NCBI RefSeq assembly: GCF_000949865.1
Contig: NZ_JWJH01000012.1
Location: forward strand, 193,928 to 257,927
Direction: 5' to 3'
DNA length: 64,000 bases
Origin: Rhizobium nepotum 39/7
GTDB lineage: Bacteria; Pseudomonadota; Alphaproteobacteria; Rhizobiales; Rhizobiaceae
A program made the position numbers and the translations under genes. How positions within the stretch are numbered: the stretch's first letter is position 1; each line of letters begins with the position of its first letter. A model generated the notes under the pieces. The model searched no databases, was not told the DNA's origin, and saw nothing but the letters and a program-made list of their open reading frames with translations. Positions 1 to 11,446 of this stretch are shown piece by piece.

Positions 1-916
1 GCAGCAGGCAGGCGCCACCGAGCGCGGAAAACGGCAGAAGCCAGCGATTGTCCACACCGACGAGCAGACGGCAAAGATGCGGAACGACCAGCCCGACAAA
101 ACCGATCGGCCCGCAGATGGCGGTCGCCGCGCCGCACAGGAGAATGGCGCCGAAAGACGCCACGGCTCTGGCGACAGCGACATTCTCGCCAAGTCCGGCG
201 GCCAGATCATCTCCGAGCGCCAGAGAATTCAGCTTGCGCGCCGAGAGAAAGCTGATGGCAAAACCGGCAGCGAGAAACGGCAGCACGGTCTCGATACGTT
301 CAAAGGTCGCACCACCGACACCGCCGATCTGCCAGGAGCGGATGCCGCCGGCAATATCGCTGCGCGGCAGCACGACGGCGATGACGAGCGATGAGAAAGC
401 GACCGAGGTGGCCGCACCGGCAAGCGCCAGTTTCAGCGGGGTGGCCCCTCCACGCCCGAGCGAGCCGACGACATAAACGAAAACCGCAGATGCCCCGGCC
501 CCGACAATGGCCGCGAGGATGAAGGCCTGCGACGAGGCGATGCCGAACCAGACGATCGCGATGACGACGGCAAGCGACGCCCCCATATTGATGCCGAGAA
601 TACCGGGGTCGGCAAGCGGATTGCGCGTAACGCCCTGCATGATCGCGCCCGCCAGCCCAAGTGCGGCCCCGCAGAGCAGCGCGAGCAATGTGCGTGGCAG
701 GCGAACCGCGACAGCCGCTTCCGCCACCGTCTCGACGCGGCCCGCTAGTGCTGCCGTAATATCCGCAAGAGAGACGTCACGGGTGCCGATCGCAACCGAT
801 AGCGCGCACAGCAGGGCCAGGAGTGCCAGCACGACGCTGAGCCATGCGCCTCGCACGCGGTTGGAGCGACCGGCAATCAGCACGCCCGGACCTTTATCGG
901 GTCCGCACATCGTCAT
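1..916 (-). CDS. FecCD-family siderophore ABC transporter permease (partial)
   Basis: Inner-membrane permease that would pass an Fe(III)-siderophore from its binding protein to the cytoplasm, driven by an ATPase outside the window. Read on the minus strand, the frame stays open from an ATG at 916 to the left edge (about 305 codons) and shows repeated hydrophobic segments. FecCD hallmarks are visible: VRLPRTLLALLCGAALGLAG, then QGVTRNPLADPGILGINMG, and later GPIGFVGLVVPHLCRLLVG near the edge. The start is chosen because ATG 916 overlaps the TGA of the binding-protein gene (ATGA), which indicates translational coupling; an in-frame ATG at 910 is the alternative. The C-terminal end is missing. 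Confidence 0.93.
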   Translation of the reverse strand, partial: MTMCGPDKGPGVLIAGRSNRVRGAWLSVVLALLALLCALSVAIGTRDVSLADITAALAGRVETVAEAAVAVRLPRTLLALLCGAALGLAGAIMQGVTRNPLADPGILGINMGASLAVVIAIVWFGIASSQAFILAAIVGAGASAVFVYVVGSLGRGGATPLKLALAGAATSVAFSSLVIAVVLPRSDIAGGIRSWQIGGVGGATFERIETVLPFLAAGFAISFLSARKLNSLALGDDLAAGLGENVAVARAVASFGAILLCGAATAICGPIGFVGLVVPHLCRLLVGVDNRWLLPFSALGGACLL

Positions 917-1923
917 TGCGATTTGCGCGACGAGTTGTCCGCCGCTTTCGCCAGAAAATCGGCATAATCCTTCAGAACCCAGGAAATCGATAGCGGGGTG
1001 GGGTTCGACGCGGTGCCGAGCGGATCGCGACCGAGCATGACGATAGCCTCATTGGCAACCGCAGGCATGCGGGCAAGGAGCGGATCGGCCCGCATCGCAT
1101 CGAGCAGCGGCTGGCTGCCATAGGTCACCACAATATCGACGTCGTCGAAGGCATCGACGCGCTCGGCGCTGACGCCAGCGGCGAATTGCCCCGGCTTCGT
1201 CGCCTCCACGACGCTCTTCGGCGAAGTCAGCCCGAGATCGGCGAAAAATTTCACCCGGCTGTCATTGGCGGTATAAAAATTGACGACGCTGAGATTGGTG
1301 GCGTCGAGATGGGTGACGAACATAGCCGACTTGCCCTTCAGCTGCGGATGCCCCGCGACCACCTGCGCGATCTCACCCTCGATGCGGCTGATGAGCGCTT
1401 CGCCTTCCGCCGCCATGCCAAGCCCTGCACTGTTCAGCCGGATCATCTCGCGCCAGTCGGTTGCCCAGGGAGACACGGGATAGGCGACAACAGGCGCAAT
1501 CTGGCTCAGCGTGTCGTAGTCGGACTGGCTGAGGCCGGAATAGGCAGCGAGAATGACATCCGGCTGCGTTGCCGCCACGGCCTCGAAATCGATGCCGTCG
1601 CCCTCATCGAACAGCACCGGCTTTGCCGCGCCCAGCTCGGAAAGCCGCTTCGCCACCCAGGGCAGCAAGCCATCACCGTCGTCATCGCCGAAATTGGCCG
1701 CCGCAAAACCGACGGGCACGATACCGAGCGCCAGCGGAACCTCATGGTTCGCCCAGGCGACGGTCGCCACCCGCTGAGGCTTCCTGGCAATCGTCGTCGT
1801 GCCGAAAGCGTGTTTGATGACGACGGGATAGACCGTCGCCTCATCCGCCGAGGCAGTGTGCGGCGCGACTATCGACAGGAAAAGCACAAGCGCTGGCACA
1901 AGGCCACGAAACAGGCGAAGCAT
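913..1923 (-). CDS. Periplasmic iron-siderophore ABC transporter substrate-binding protein
   Basis: Type III periplasmic binding protein (FecB/FhuD type) that should deliver a ferric siderophore to the coupled FecCD permease. From ATG 1923 the product is about 336 aa with a signal peptide (MLRLFRGL, a hydrophobic core, then a cleavage region ending near TASADE). A central domain reads RVATVAWANHEVPLALGIVP and QPDVILAAYSGLS, as in this family. In-frame upstream starts at 1944 and beyond give unlikely N-terminal extensions; 1923 has a GAGAG about 9 nt upstream. It is divergent from the TonB receptor and ends in an ATGA overlap with the permease, so all three probably handle one siderophore. The substrate cannot be read from sequence. 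Confidence 0.9.
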   Translation of the reverse strand: MLRLFRGLVPALVLFLSIVAPHTASADEATVYPVVIKHAFGTTTIARKPQRVATVAWANHEVPLALGIVPVGFAAANFGDDDGDGLLPWVAKRLSELGAAKPVLFDEGDGIDFEAVAATQPDVILAAYSGLSQSDYDTLSQIAPVVAYPVSPWATDWREMIRLNSAGLGMAAEGEALISRIEGEIAQVVAGHPQLKGKSAMFVTHLDATNLSVVNFYTANDSRVKFFADLGLTSPKSVVEATKPGQFAAGVSAERVDAFDDVDIVVTYGSQPLLDAMRADPLLARMPAVANEAIVMLGRDPLGTASNPTPLSISWVLKDYADFLAKAADNSSRKSQ

Positions 1924-2029
1924 GGGCAAAGCTCTCAAAAACATCAAAAGTGGACTTGAACTCTCAGCTTCACATCCCCCCGTCAAGCCCGAGAAGGAAA
2001 TGCCACGCGAACAGCGGTGAAATTTCCGG

Positions 2030-2045
2030 GGTTTTGTACAAAACC
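2030..2045. promoter_or_regulatory. 16-bp perfect palindrome, candidate operator between siderophore genes
   Basis: GGTTTTGTACAAAACC is its own reverse complement and lies in the intergenic region between the divergent binding-protein and TonB-receptor genes. Its position fits a regulator acting on both promoters. It does not resemble the Irr or RirA boxes that I know, so the nearby AraC regulator or another repressor is possible. Confidence 0.5.
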
Positions 2046-2146
2046 ACAAAAAGTTACAATACCGGACAAACTTTCTCAAGTTATTGGGCTTTTCGAGAGT
2101 GAGCCGTCAATGCGGCGATCGGGACATCAACTTCTGGAACCTGTCT

Positions 2147-4267
2147 ATGGAAATCGAAATAAGAGGCGAAAACCGCCGGACCGCGCAACTGCGCTACGGA
2201 CAGGCGGCACTTCTTGCCTGCACTGCACTTGTGGCCACGATGCCGGGCCGGTCACTGGCGCAGGAGGCGACGGGCACGAGCGGTGGCACGGTTCTGGAAC
2301 GGATCACCATAGACAGCGGCGACAATGACCAGAAGTCGATCGTCGCCACCCGCACTACGAGCGGCAGCAGGATGGCGACCGACATTCTCGACACGCCAGC
2401 TTCGGTTTCCGTCATCACCGCCAAGGAAATGCAGCAGCGCGGCGTTCAGACGGTGGAGGAAGCGCTGCAATATACGGCCGGCGTGACCACGGATTTCTAC
2501 GGTTCGGACGACCGTTTCGACTATTTCAAAATTCGCGGTTTCGACGCCTACACCTATCGCGACGGGCTGACGCTCGGCCGCCCCTTCGGCTCGCTGCGCG
2601 AAGAGACCTATGCCTATGAGCGCGTGGAAGTGCTGAAGGGTGGTAATTCCACCACCTTTGGCGTTTCTGATCCCGGCGGCTCGGTGAACTACGCCACCAA
2701 GGTACCAAAACGCGGCCGTTTCGGTGAGGCCTATGTAACCGGTGGTTCCTATAGCCGCGCCGAAACCGGCTTCGATTTCGGTGACAACATCACCAGCGAC
2801 GACACCCTGTCATACCGCCTGACCGGCAAGCTCAGGAATGCCGACGCGGAATATGACTATTCCCGCGATGATGAAAAATTCTTCATGGGTGGCCTTACAT
2901 GGCGGCCCACCGATGTCACCAGCCTCACCGTCGTTTACGATCATCTCAACAAGGACGGCGTTCCCGGCGGCGGCGGCCATCCGGTCGGTTCGCATTTTGA
3001 CAGAAGCCGCTTCTTCGGCGAACCGGACTATAATTATCGCGGCACCAACCGCAATTCGCTGAGCGTGATGTTCGACCACGATTTCGGCTCTGGCCTGACC
3101 TTGAGCTCAAACGCGCGCTACAGCAAGGCGAACACCGATTTCGGCTACGCCTATATCTCGTCTACACCGACCAATGGCTCGACCATCGCCAACCGCGCCT
3201 TTTTCGGCAACGAGACCGAAACCGAGAATTTCCTGATCGATACGCGGCTGCAATATGACACGACGTTCGAAAGCGTCGAAAGCCGCAGCCTCGTCGGCGT
3301 TTTTTATAATGACTACTCATCCGGCAGCAAAAATTACTTCGGTTCCGCACCGGGCATCGACTGGATGAACCCGGTCTATACCGGCGCACCCGCTTCTGTG
3401 CCGCTCTTCACCAATTCGCTGACCGATCAAAAGACGAAGGCGATCTATCTTCAGCAGGACCTGACCTTCTTCGACAGGCTCACCGTCAGCGCCGGCCTGC
3501 GCAATGACTGGATCGACACCGACCAGACGAACCGGCTGAACGGCACGACCGCGAGCGGCGACATCAGCGAACTGACCAAGCGCATCGGCGTATCCTACAA
3601 GATCACCGACGAAATCGCGCCCTATCTCAGCTACGCCGAATCCGTGGTGCCGGCCTCGGGCCTGACTGTCGAGCCCGAACGCGGCGAACAGATCGAGCTT
3701 GGCGTGAAGTACCGGCCGGATGCATTCCCTGCCCTGTTCACGGCATCGATCTACGACCTGAAGAAAAACAACATCACCGTCATCAGCCCGATCACCAGCC
3801 TGCCGACAACCATCGGTGAGGTGCGCGTGCGTGGTCTTGATCTCGAGGCCAAGGCGGAAGTGACCGACAATCTGAGCCTGACGGCGGCCTATTCCTATCT
3901 CAACGCCGAAATCACCGAAGACGGCACCGCCGGCAATGTCGGCAACCGTCCGCAATTCGTGCCGGAACATCAGGCTTCGCTTTGGGTGAACTATACGCTT
4001 GCCGGCACCGAGCATCGCGGCGACATGACCTTTGGGCTCGGCGGGCGCTTCACCGGCTCCTATTTTTTCGACAACGCCAACAAGGTCTCGACCGGAAGCA
4101 GCGTGACCATGGATGCGGCGTTCAGCTACAAGATCCAGGAAACCACGTCGCTTGAGGTGAATGTCTCCAACCTCTTCAACGAAAAGCATGTCTCCTACGG
4201 CGGTTTTGGCGCAGACTTCTACAATCCCGGTCGGGCGTTTTCGGCTACGCTGCGAAAAACATGGTAA
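2147..4267 (+). CDS. TonB-dependent siderophore receptor
   Basis: Outer-membrane gated channel that takes up a ferric siderophore using TonB energy. From ATG 2147 the protein is 706 aa. It has a long signal peptide ending near SLAQE and a plug domain (TPASVSVITAKEMQQRGVQT, then DYFKIRGFDAYTYRDGL and ERVEVLKGGNS). A 22-stranded-type beta-barrel follows, with LFNEKHVS near the end and a terminal aromatic residue (KTW), typical of barrel insertion signals. The layout matches the FhuA/FoxA-like siderophore receptor family. An in-frame upstream start at 2084 would put 21 residues before the signal peptide, so 2147 is preferred, though its ribosome site is weak. Confidence 0.93.
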   Translation: MEIEIRGENRRTAQLRYGQAALLACTALVATMPGRSLAQEATGTSGGTVLERITIDSGDNDQKSIVATRTTSGSRMATDILDTPASVSVITAKEMQQRGVQTVEEALQYTAGVTTDFYGSDDRFDYFKIRGFDAYTYRDGLTLGRPFGSLREETYAYERVEVLKGGNSTTFGVSDPGGSVNYATKVPKRGRFGEAYVTGGSYSRAETGFDFGDNITSDDTLSYRLTGKLRNADAEYDYSRDDEKFFMGGLTWRPTDVTSLTVVYDHLNKDGVPGGGGHPVGSHFDRSRFFGEPDYNYRGTNRNSLSVMFDHDFGSGLTLSSNARYSKANTDFGYAYISSTPTNGSTIANRAFFGNETETENFLIDTRLQYDTTFESVESRSLVGVFYNDYSSGSKNYFGSAPGIDWMNPVYTGAPASVPLFTNSLTDQKTKAIYLQQDLTFFDRLTVSAGLRNDWIDTDQTNRLNGTTASGDISELTKRIGVSYKITDEIAPYLSYAESVVPASGLTVEPERGEQIELGVKYRPDAFPALFTASIYDLKKNNITVISPITSLPTTIGEVRVRGLDLEAKAEVTDNLSLTAAYSYLNAEITEDGTAGNVGNRPQFVPEHQASLWVNYTLAGTEHRGDMTFGLGGRFTGSYFFDNANKVSTGSSVTMDAAFSYKIQETTSLEVNVSNLFNEKHVSYGGFGADFYNPGRAFSATLRKTW

Positions 4268-4322
4268 GGATAAAGATTAGCAATAATTTTCAGCCTATTG
4301 CATAGTTTTCCTAATGCTTCGC

Positions 4323-4351
4323 ATCATCCTCGGGCTTGACCCGAGGATGAT
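4323..4351. repeat. Perfect 12-bp stem hairpin (REP-like or terminator)
   Basis: The arms 4323-4334 and 4340-4351 are exact reverse complements around a 5-nt loop (CTTGA). It lies between the convergent TonB receptor and AraC genes. There is no T-run, so it may be a dispersed palindromic repeat that also slows transcription, not a classical terminator. The sequence style (CCTCGGG-CTTGA-CCCGAGG) is one I associate with dispersed repeats in Agrobacterium-type genomes, but that is memory, not a search. Confidence 0.6.
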
Positions 4352-4412
4352 TGCAGGTGGGGTTGTGCGCTTCACCAACCCCTGCGCATCAAGGCACCGG
4401 TCTCAGCCAGGT

Positions 4413-5318
4413 TCAAAGCAGCCTGTGCATGCGCCGCCAGGCGGCGGGCGTATTGCCCACGGACTGGCGGAAGGCCTTGGTCAAATGGGCCTGATCCGAA
4501 AACCCGAGCTGGGCGGCGATATCGGCCACGGTAAGATCGCCGCCCAGCAACAGTTTCTGGGCAAGATTGATCCGCCGCTCCAGTTGCCATTGCAGCGGCG
4601 TCTTGCCCGTCGTCTGGCGGAACACGGTTGCGAACCAGCTTTCCGAAAGCCCCACGATATCGGCCATCTCGGCAACCGCCATACGGTCGTCGCCGCGCTT
4701 TTCGACACGGGCGAGCAGCTTGTTCATCTGCGCCTGCGTCAGCCTGCAATTCGCCTGCTCCGGCGAAGGTCCGGGAATATCCAGAAGACCCGCTACGATG
4801 CTGCCGACAAGGCTTTCCGCATAGACCGCGTGTTTCGAAGGCTCGGCCAGTTCATCGACAAGCAGCCCCGCCAGAGTTTCGACCGCACCTATATCCTGTA
4901 TCTCGACCGGACGGCGCAAGGCCGTCATCGCCGCCGAACCGCCGACCGACGGCGACAGGAAGCGCAGCAGCCGGTCTTTATGAATATGCAGGTTGAGATG
5001 TGAAAACCGGTGTGCGGCGTTGCTACTCGTCCACATCGGAACACCGGCCGGCACATAAACCGCCCGGGTCATGGGACGGGAATGTTGCTCGAATTCACCG
5101 TCGCGATTGGAAACCCTGATGCGCGACGAGACATCGTTGAAAAATATCATGATACGGGGATCGGCTGCCAGGTAATAACCTTTGGCCCCCATCTGGCTCT
5201 CGGCCTCCCAGAAAGCGCTGACCAGCCCGTCAAACTGACGCCATTTCACCGGCGCAGTGACACTGATCCCTTCTGTGTGCCAGGTCATGGAATGCCAGAA
5301 ACTCAATGCAGATACCAT
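4413..5318 (-). CDS. AraC-family transcriptional regulator
   Basis: DNA-binding regulator with a variable N-terminal sensing half and a C-terminal double helix-turn-helix. The first helix-turn-helix (AVAEMADIVGLSESWFATVF) and the second (TVADIAAQLGFSDQAHLTKA) are both clear, followed by the family signature FRQSVGNTPAAWRR. It sits convergent to the TonB receptor, the usual place for a siderophore-sensing AraC regulator, so it probably controls 913-4267. Start is uncertain: ATG 5318 is used, ATG 5288 and TTG 5372 are in frame, and none has a good ribosome site. Confidence 0.88.
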   Translation of the reverse strand: MVSALSFWHSMTWHTEGISVTAPVKWRQFDGLVSAFWEAESQMGAKGYYLAADPRIMIFFNDVSSRIRVSNRDGEFEQHSRPMTRAVYVPAGVPMWTSSNAAHRFSHLNLHIHKDRLLRFLSPSVGGSAAMTALRRPVEIQDIGAVETLAGLLVDELAEPSKHAVYAESLVGSIVAGLLDIPGPSPEQANCRLTQAQMNKLLARVEKRGDDRMAVAEMADIVGLSESWFATVFRQTTGKTPLQWQLERRINLAQKLLLGGDLTVADIAAQLGFSDQAHLTKAFRQSVGNTPAAWRRMHRLL

Positions 5319-5550
5319 CCGGTTGTCGGGCCGAGGTTGAAGACATGCGCGCCATGATAACGACCGCCGCAAGCTCCATCATATGAAGCCCCCAATAACA
5401 TGACTTATGAATTCATGTTAATAGCAAAGATGGTTGTAGTGCAAAACATTGCCGCAGCAGCGTGCGATCTTGCAACAACGGCAACCCTGGAACCTCCGCC
5501 CCGACCATCCGTTGATCTCCAGGCGGATGAAATCACAAAGGGAGATCACT

Positions 5551-5727
5551 ATGAACGATAAAAAGGAACCGGGCGATTTCGCCGAAAAGAAGCGGGAAGA
5601 GCAAGGTCGCGGCGTTATCGTCGCAGGACCGGATGCGCATGAAAATGAAAAAGGCGGCAAAGCGCCGTCGGGCAAAGCCGAAAAATCTTCACCGGGCAAG
5701 CCGGTTGCATCTTCGGACCGAAGATAA
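5551..5727 (+). CDS. Small, highly charged hypothetical protein (58 aa)
   Basis: A short gene with a strong ribosome site (AAGGGAG) 7 nt before ATG 5551 and a terminator directly after its stop. The product begins MNDKKEPGDFAEKKREEQGR and is rich in Lys, Glu, Gly and Ser with no hydrophobic core, so it is probably disordered. Small hydrophilic proteins of this kind are often stress-induced in rhizobia, and its neighbour katG is an oxidative-stress gene. I do not recognise a named family, and the function is unknown. Confidence 0.7.
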   Translation: MNDKKEPGDFAEKKREEQGRGVIVAGPDAHENEKGGKAPSGKAEKSSPGKPVASSDRR

Positions 5728-5733
5728 AAAAAT

Positions 5734-5769
5734 GCACCTCCCCGATCGCTCAGGGAGGCGCTTTCTTTT
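5734..5769. terminator. Bidirectional rho-independent terminator
   Basis: A 9-bp stem (5734-5742 with 5753-5761, one G-T wobble) is followed on the plus strand by TTTCTTTT and preceded by a run of A residues, which become T on the minus strand. It can end both the 58-aa gene and the convergent katG. Confidence 0.8.
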
Positions 5770-5786
5770 GGATCAGTCGGCCTTCC

Positions 5787-8176
<2,390 letters not shown>

Positions 8177-9085
8177 ATGATTGCGCTCTCCATGAAACAC
8201 CTCCGTTATTTCGACGCTCTGGCCAAGATCGGCCATTTCGGGCGGGCGGCGGAGGCGTGCGCCATTTCCCAACCGGCGCTTTCGCTGCAGATCAGGGAAC
8301 TGGAAGAGCTTATCGGCGCGCCGCTTGTCGAACGAGGCAGCCGCCGCATCCGGCTGACCGCGCTCGGCGATGAATTTGCCGAACGCGCCCGCCTGATCCT
8401 GCGCTCGGTGGATGAGTTGCAGGATCTGGCGCGGGCAAGGCACGGCCCGCTCAGCGGGCGCCTGCGCATCGGCGTCATTCCGACCGTGGCACCCTATCTT
8501 TTACCGCAGGTCATCAAGACGCTCACCCGGCACTATCCCGGTCTGGAGACGCGCCCGCGCGAGGCGGTGACGCAGAAACTCATCGAAGACCTTCTGGAAG
8601 CGAAGCTGGACATGGCGATCGTCGCCTTGCCCGTGTCGGAACCGTCGCTGGAAGAGGTTCCGCTGTTTTCGGAGGAATTCATTCTGGTCCGACCGATGGA
8701 GGATGCGGGAATGCCGGTGCCGAGCGCCGACAAGCTCGGGGAAATGCGCCTGCTGCTGCTCGAGGAGGGCCATTGCTTCCGCAATCAGGCGCTCTCCTTT
8801 TGCAGCACGACCAACGCGCCGCCACGCGTGCTGATGGAGGGCAGCTCGCTTTCTACGCTGGTGCAGATGGTCGGCGCCGGTATCGGCGTTACGCTCATTC
8901 CGCAGATGGCAGTCGATATGGAAACACGGCAATCCACCGTCTCGGTGTTCCGACTGGCGGAACCACGGCCGTCCCGCACCATCGGCATGGTGTGGCGCAA
9001 GACTAATCCGCTTTCAGCGCAATTTGCCCATATTGCCGAGATCGTCCGCGAATGCGGCCTGCAAAAACTCGGCATCGCGGCATGA
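8177..9085 (+). CDS. oxyR: Hydrogen peroxide-responsive LysR-family regulator
   Basis: LysR-type regulator: an N-terminal winged helix-turn-helix (HFGRAAEACAISQPALSLQI) and a periplasmic-binding-like effector domain. The OxyR peroxide switch is recognisable: Cys200 in EEGHCFRNQ and Cys209 in ALSFC are nine residues apart, the same spacing as Cys199 and Cys208 in E. coli OxyR. Peroxide oxidation would form a disulfide and turn on katG. At 302 aa it has the usual length. ATG 8177 is used; ATG 8192 is a possible shorter start. Confidence 0.95.
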   Translation: MIALSMKHLRYFDALAKIGHFGRAAEACAISQPALSLQIRELEELIGAPLVERGSRRIRLTALGDEFAERARLILRSVDELQDLARARHGPLSGRLRIGVIPTVAPYLLPQVIKTLTRHYPGLETRPREAVTQKLIEDLLEAKLDMAIVALPVSEPSLEEVPLFSEEFILVRPMEDAGMPVPSADKLGEMRLLLLEEGHCFRNQALSFCSTTNAPPRVLMEGSSLSTLVQMVGAGIGVTLIPQMAVDMETRQSTVSVFRLAEPRPSRTIGMVWRKTNPLSAQFAHIAEIVRECGLQKLGIAA

Positions 9086-9091
9086 AGGCGA

Positions 9092-9108
9092 GCGGAGGAT
9101 ACCTCCGC
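9092..9108. terminator. Short GC-rich hairpin between oxyR and lipoprotein gene
   Basis: GCGGAGG (9092-9098) pairs with CCTCCGC (9102-9108) across a 3-nt loop between two convergent genes. No T-run follows, so termination is only suggested by its position. Confidence 0.4.
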
Positions 9109-9122
9109 CGCGCCATCCAGTT

Positions 9123-10007
9123 CTATTGAGGCAACGATTTCGGTTGTTTGTCCGTCCATTGCGGCGGCGCGCCGAATTTATCCGCCACCATGCCGGCCAG
9201 ACCGGGTGAACGGCCAAAAGCATCGCACGCCATATATTTCGGCTTTCCCCCGAGCGCGGAATTGATGCGTTGCCCCGAGGGTAACGAAATGTCGAGCCCC
9301 TCAGGTACCTTGCCGGCGGCAATCATGCGGGAGAAGTATTTTCCGAAATTGCCGGCGAGGCTGTAGGCATCGCCGACTTCAGAAACCCTCGGCTTGTTGG
9401 TGATCGAATTCGCCCCTTTCGACCAGACGATCGCCGCTCTCTGCGTGCCGCCGGCATCGACCGCCTCGGCCTCAATGGCAAGGCCGCCGAGGCCCGCCGG
9501 AAGGCGCGGAATTCCCACGGGCAGCGCAAAGCTGCTGCCAAGCGATACCGCCGTTGAAACCCCAGCTATTGTTTTGTCTGTCGCAACGATGTCGGTTACC
9601 ACGGTCCTGACAGTCAGATCGGCCGGAGACCCGGTCGGCACGATCTGGTATTTATCGCTCAGTGAAACACAGACAGCGCGATCAAGCGCGTTGGAGACGA
9701 GCGCCCTGTCCTGCGGATTGCTGATGCGCGATGCCGCGCCAAACGAGAATGTCGTTGGCAGGATCGATACGGTTTTGACACCTGCAAGCCCTTGCGCATC
9801 GACGAAAGTCCGGGACCTGGTGTATTTTCCCTTGGCCGGACTGAGCTGATTGTAGGATGTCAGCGTTCCTCCCTCTTGAAGGGGAACAGAGGTACAGCCG
9901 GACAGCTGCATTGCCAGAGGCAGGACAAATGCAGCGAAACCCGATCTATGGATATTTATGGCGTCGATCTTCAAAAACAGAACGTCCCGAGAATGTCGAA
10001 GGCCCAC
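9123..10007 (-). CDS. DUF3313-family predicted lipoprotein
   Basis: Predicted cell-envelope lipoprotein of 294 aa. The N-terminus has a hydrophobic stretch ending in a lipobox (MQLSGC), so the mature protein should start at a lipidated Cys. The body (SYNQLSPAKG, KTVSILPTTF, LTVRTVVTDIVATDK) matches what I remember of DUF3313 proteins, whose function is unknown. The start is a GTG at 10007 with AGGAG 9 nt upstream, which decides against later ATGs. It ends convergent to oxyR and is separate from the two-component genes upstream. Confidence 0.75.
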   Translation of the reverse strand: MGLRHSRDVLFLKIDAINIHRSGFAAFVLPLAMQLSGCTSVPLQEGGTLTSYNQLSPAKGKYTRSRTFVDAQGLAGVKTVSILPTTFSFGAASRISNPQDRALVSNALDRAVCVSLSDKYQIVPTGSPADLTVRTVVTDIVATDKTIAGVSTAVSLGSSFALPVGIPRLPAGLGGLAIEAEAVDAGGTQRAAIVWSKGANSITNKPRVSEVGDAYSLAGNFGKYFSRMIAAGKVPEGLDISLPSGQRINSALGGKPKYMACDAFGRSPGLAGMVADKFGAPPQWTDKQPKSLPQ

Positions 10008-10111
10008 GATGCCAGCTCCTTTGTTGATGTCGCTTGGCCAGGATGAGCAGGGAGAATTGCGGCAGTATTACAGAGAAGCCTTTCGGTGGATGTCGGCGGA
10101 ACGCGCCCGGA

Positions 10112-11446
10112 TCATAGATGGATTTCGAAAGCCGTGCCCGACGAAGTGCTGTCCAGAGTGACCTTGCCGCCATGATTGGCGGCGATTTGCCTGACCAGCG
10201 CCAGACCCAGACCGGCACCCTTGCTGCTTGGTGTCACCCGGTAAAAAGGCTCAAAGACGAGTCCCTGCTGATCGGCCGGGATTCCCGGACCTTCATCGGC
10301 AACGGCGATCCTCCCATCCGCCGATACGCTGATCGAGATTGCGCCTCTGTTGCCGGCGTGATCGATCGCATTGCGTACAAGATTGGCAATCGCGCGAGAA
10401 AGCGCGGTTGGTTCGCCCTGGCGTCTCAGGATCTCGACGTCGCTCTCGAAGGAGATATCGTAGCCGGCGGCAACAGCGACAGGAGCCAGATCCGCTACGA
10501 CCGACCGCGCGATATCGACAACGTCCAGGGGTTCCCACAGGTCCGCGGCCTGCTCGTTGCGCTCGAAAGCGAGAAGCTGTTCGGCGGCCTCGGCCAGGCG
10601 CGCCACATCGCCGAGAAGCTTGCGCTGCTCGCCCCCCTCGTCCATGCCTTCGATGCGGGTTTGCAGGATGGTGATCGGTGTCCGTAACTCGTGAGCCGCA
10701 TCGATGAGGAACCGTTGCCTTGCCTGGAATTGATCCTCGAGGCGCGCAAGGATGCTGTTGAATGAAACGATCAACGGCAGAACTTCCCTGGGCACGTTCT
10801 CGACCGGCAGGCGGGAACCCGCGTGGCGTGGATCGATTTCCGGCGCCCTGCGCACCACGGCGTCGAGGCCGGTGAGTGCGCCGCGAACGATGCGCGGCAC
10901 GGTCAGGAAAACCGCCGGCAGGGCGATCAGCAACAGGGGAACATAAATGGGATAGGTGCCCATCAACAGTGTAAGGAAGGTCGCGGTGCGGTTGCCATTG
11001 CCGCCATACATCACCCTGAAGTCGCCGACCGAGGTCGTAATGCTGTCGATCGAGGCGGTTTCAACATCCTGCGCGGCCTCGCGTATATCGGCGTCTTTGA
11101 TCAGATATACAAACGGCGAAAGATCGCGAAAACGCCCAGGCACCTCGCCATAGGAAAGCGTCTGGCCATCCGCCGTTACGACGAACCAGAGCTTGTCGTT
11201 CTGTGCCTTGAAAGCCCTAAGTAACGGGCCCTCGGATATGACGAACCTGCCGCCCTCGTCTTTTCGTAGAGCTTCATCGAGCGCAGCCGTCAATTTTGTC
11301 TGTAACCCCGCATTCGGCGACAGGATCATCACGCCGTAGACGCAAAGGCCGACAATGACCGTGGCGACCACCCCGAGAAATACGGCGCTGAGTTGCCAGC
11401 TCAATCTGAAACGGAGCGATGGATTGGATTGTGTCGCCGTGACCAT
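10112..11446 (-). CDS. Two-component sensor histidine kinase
   Basis: Inner-membrane sensor kinase of 444 aa. One transmembrane helix lies near residues 20-43 and a second near 158-185, framing a periplasmic sensor domain of about 115 residues. A HAMP-like linker follows, then HisKA with the phosphorylated His at 252 (DAAHELRTPIT) and a HATPase domain with the N box (NLVRNAIDHA), G1 box (ADEGPGI) and G2 box (GAGLGLALV). ATG 11446 overlaps the regulator's TGA by one base (TGATG). Because the pair is divergent from an RND efflux operon, it probably senses an envelope stress or toxic compound and controls that pump. Confidence 0.93.
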   Translation of the reverse strand: MVTATQSNPSLRFRLSWQLSAVFLGVVATVIVGLCVYGVMILSPNAGLQTKLTAALDEALRKDEGGRFVISEGPLLRAFKAQNDKLWFVVTADGQTLSYGEVPGRFRDLSPFVYLIKDADIREAAQDVETASIDSITTSVGDFRVMYGGNGNRTATFLTLLMGTYPIYVPLLLIALPAVFLTVPRIVRGALTGLDAVVRRAPEIDPRHAGSRLPVENVPREVLPLIVSFNSILARLEDQFQARQRFLIDAAHELRTPITILQTRIEGMDEGGEQRKLLGDVARLAEAAEQLLAFERNEQAADLWEPLDVVDIARSVVADLAPVAVAAGYDISFESDVEILRRQGEPTALSRAIANLVRNAIDHAGNRGAISISVSADGRIAVADEGPGIPADQQGLVFEPFYRVTPSSKGAGLGLALVRQIAANHGGKVTLDSTSSGTAFEIHL

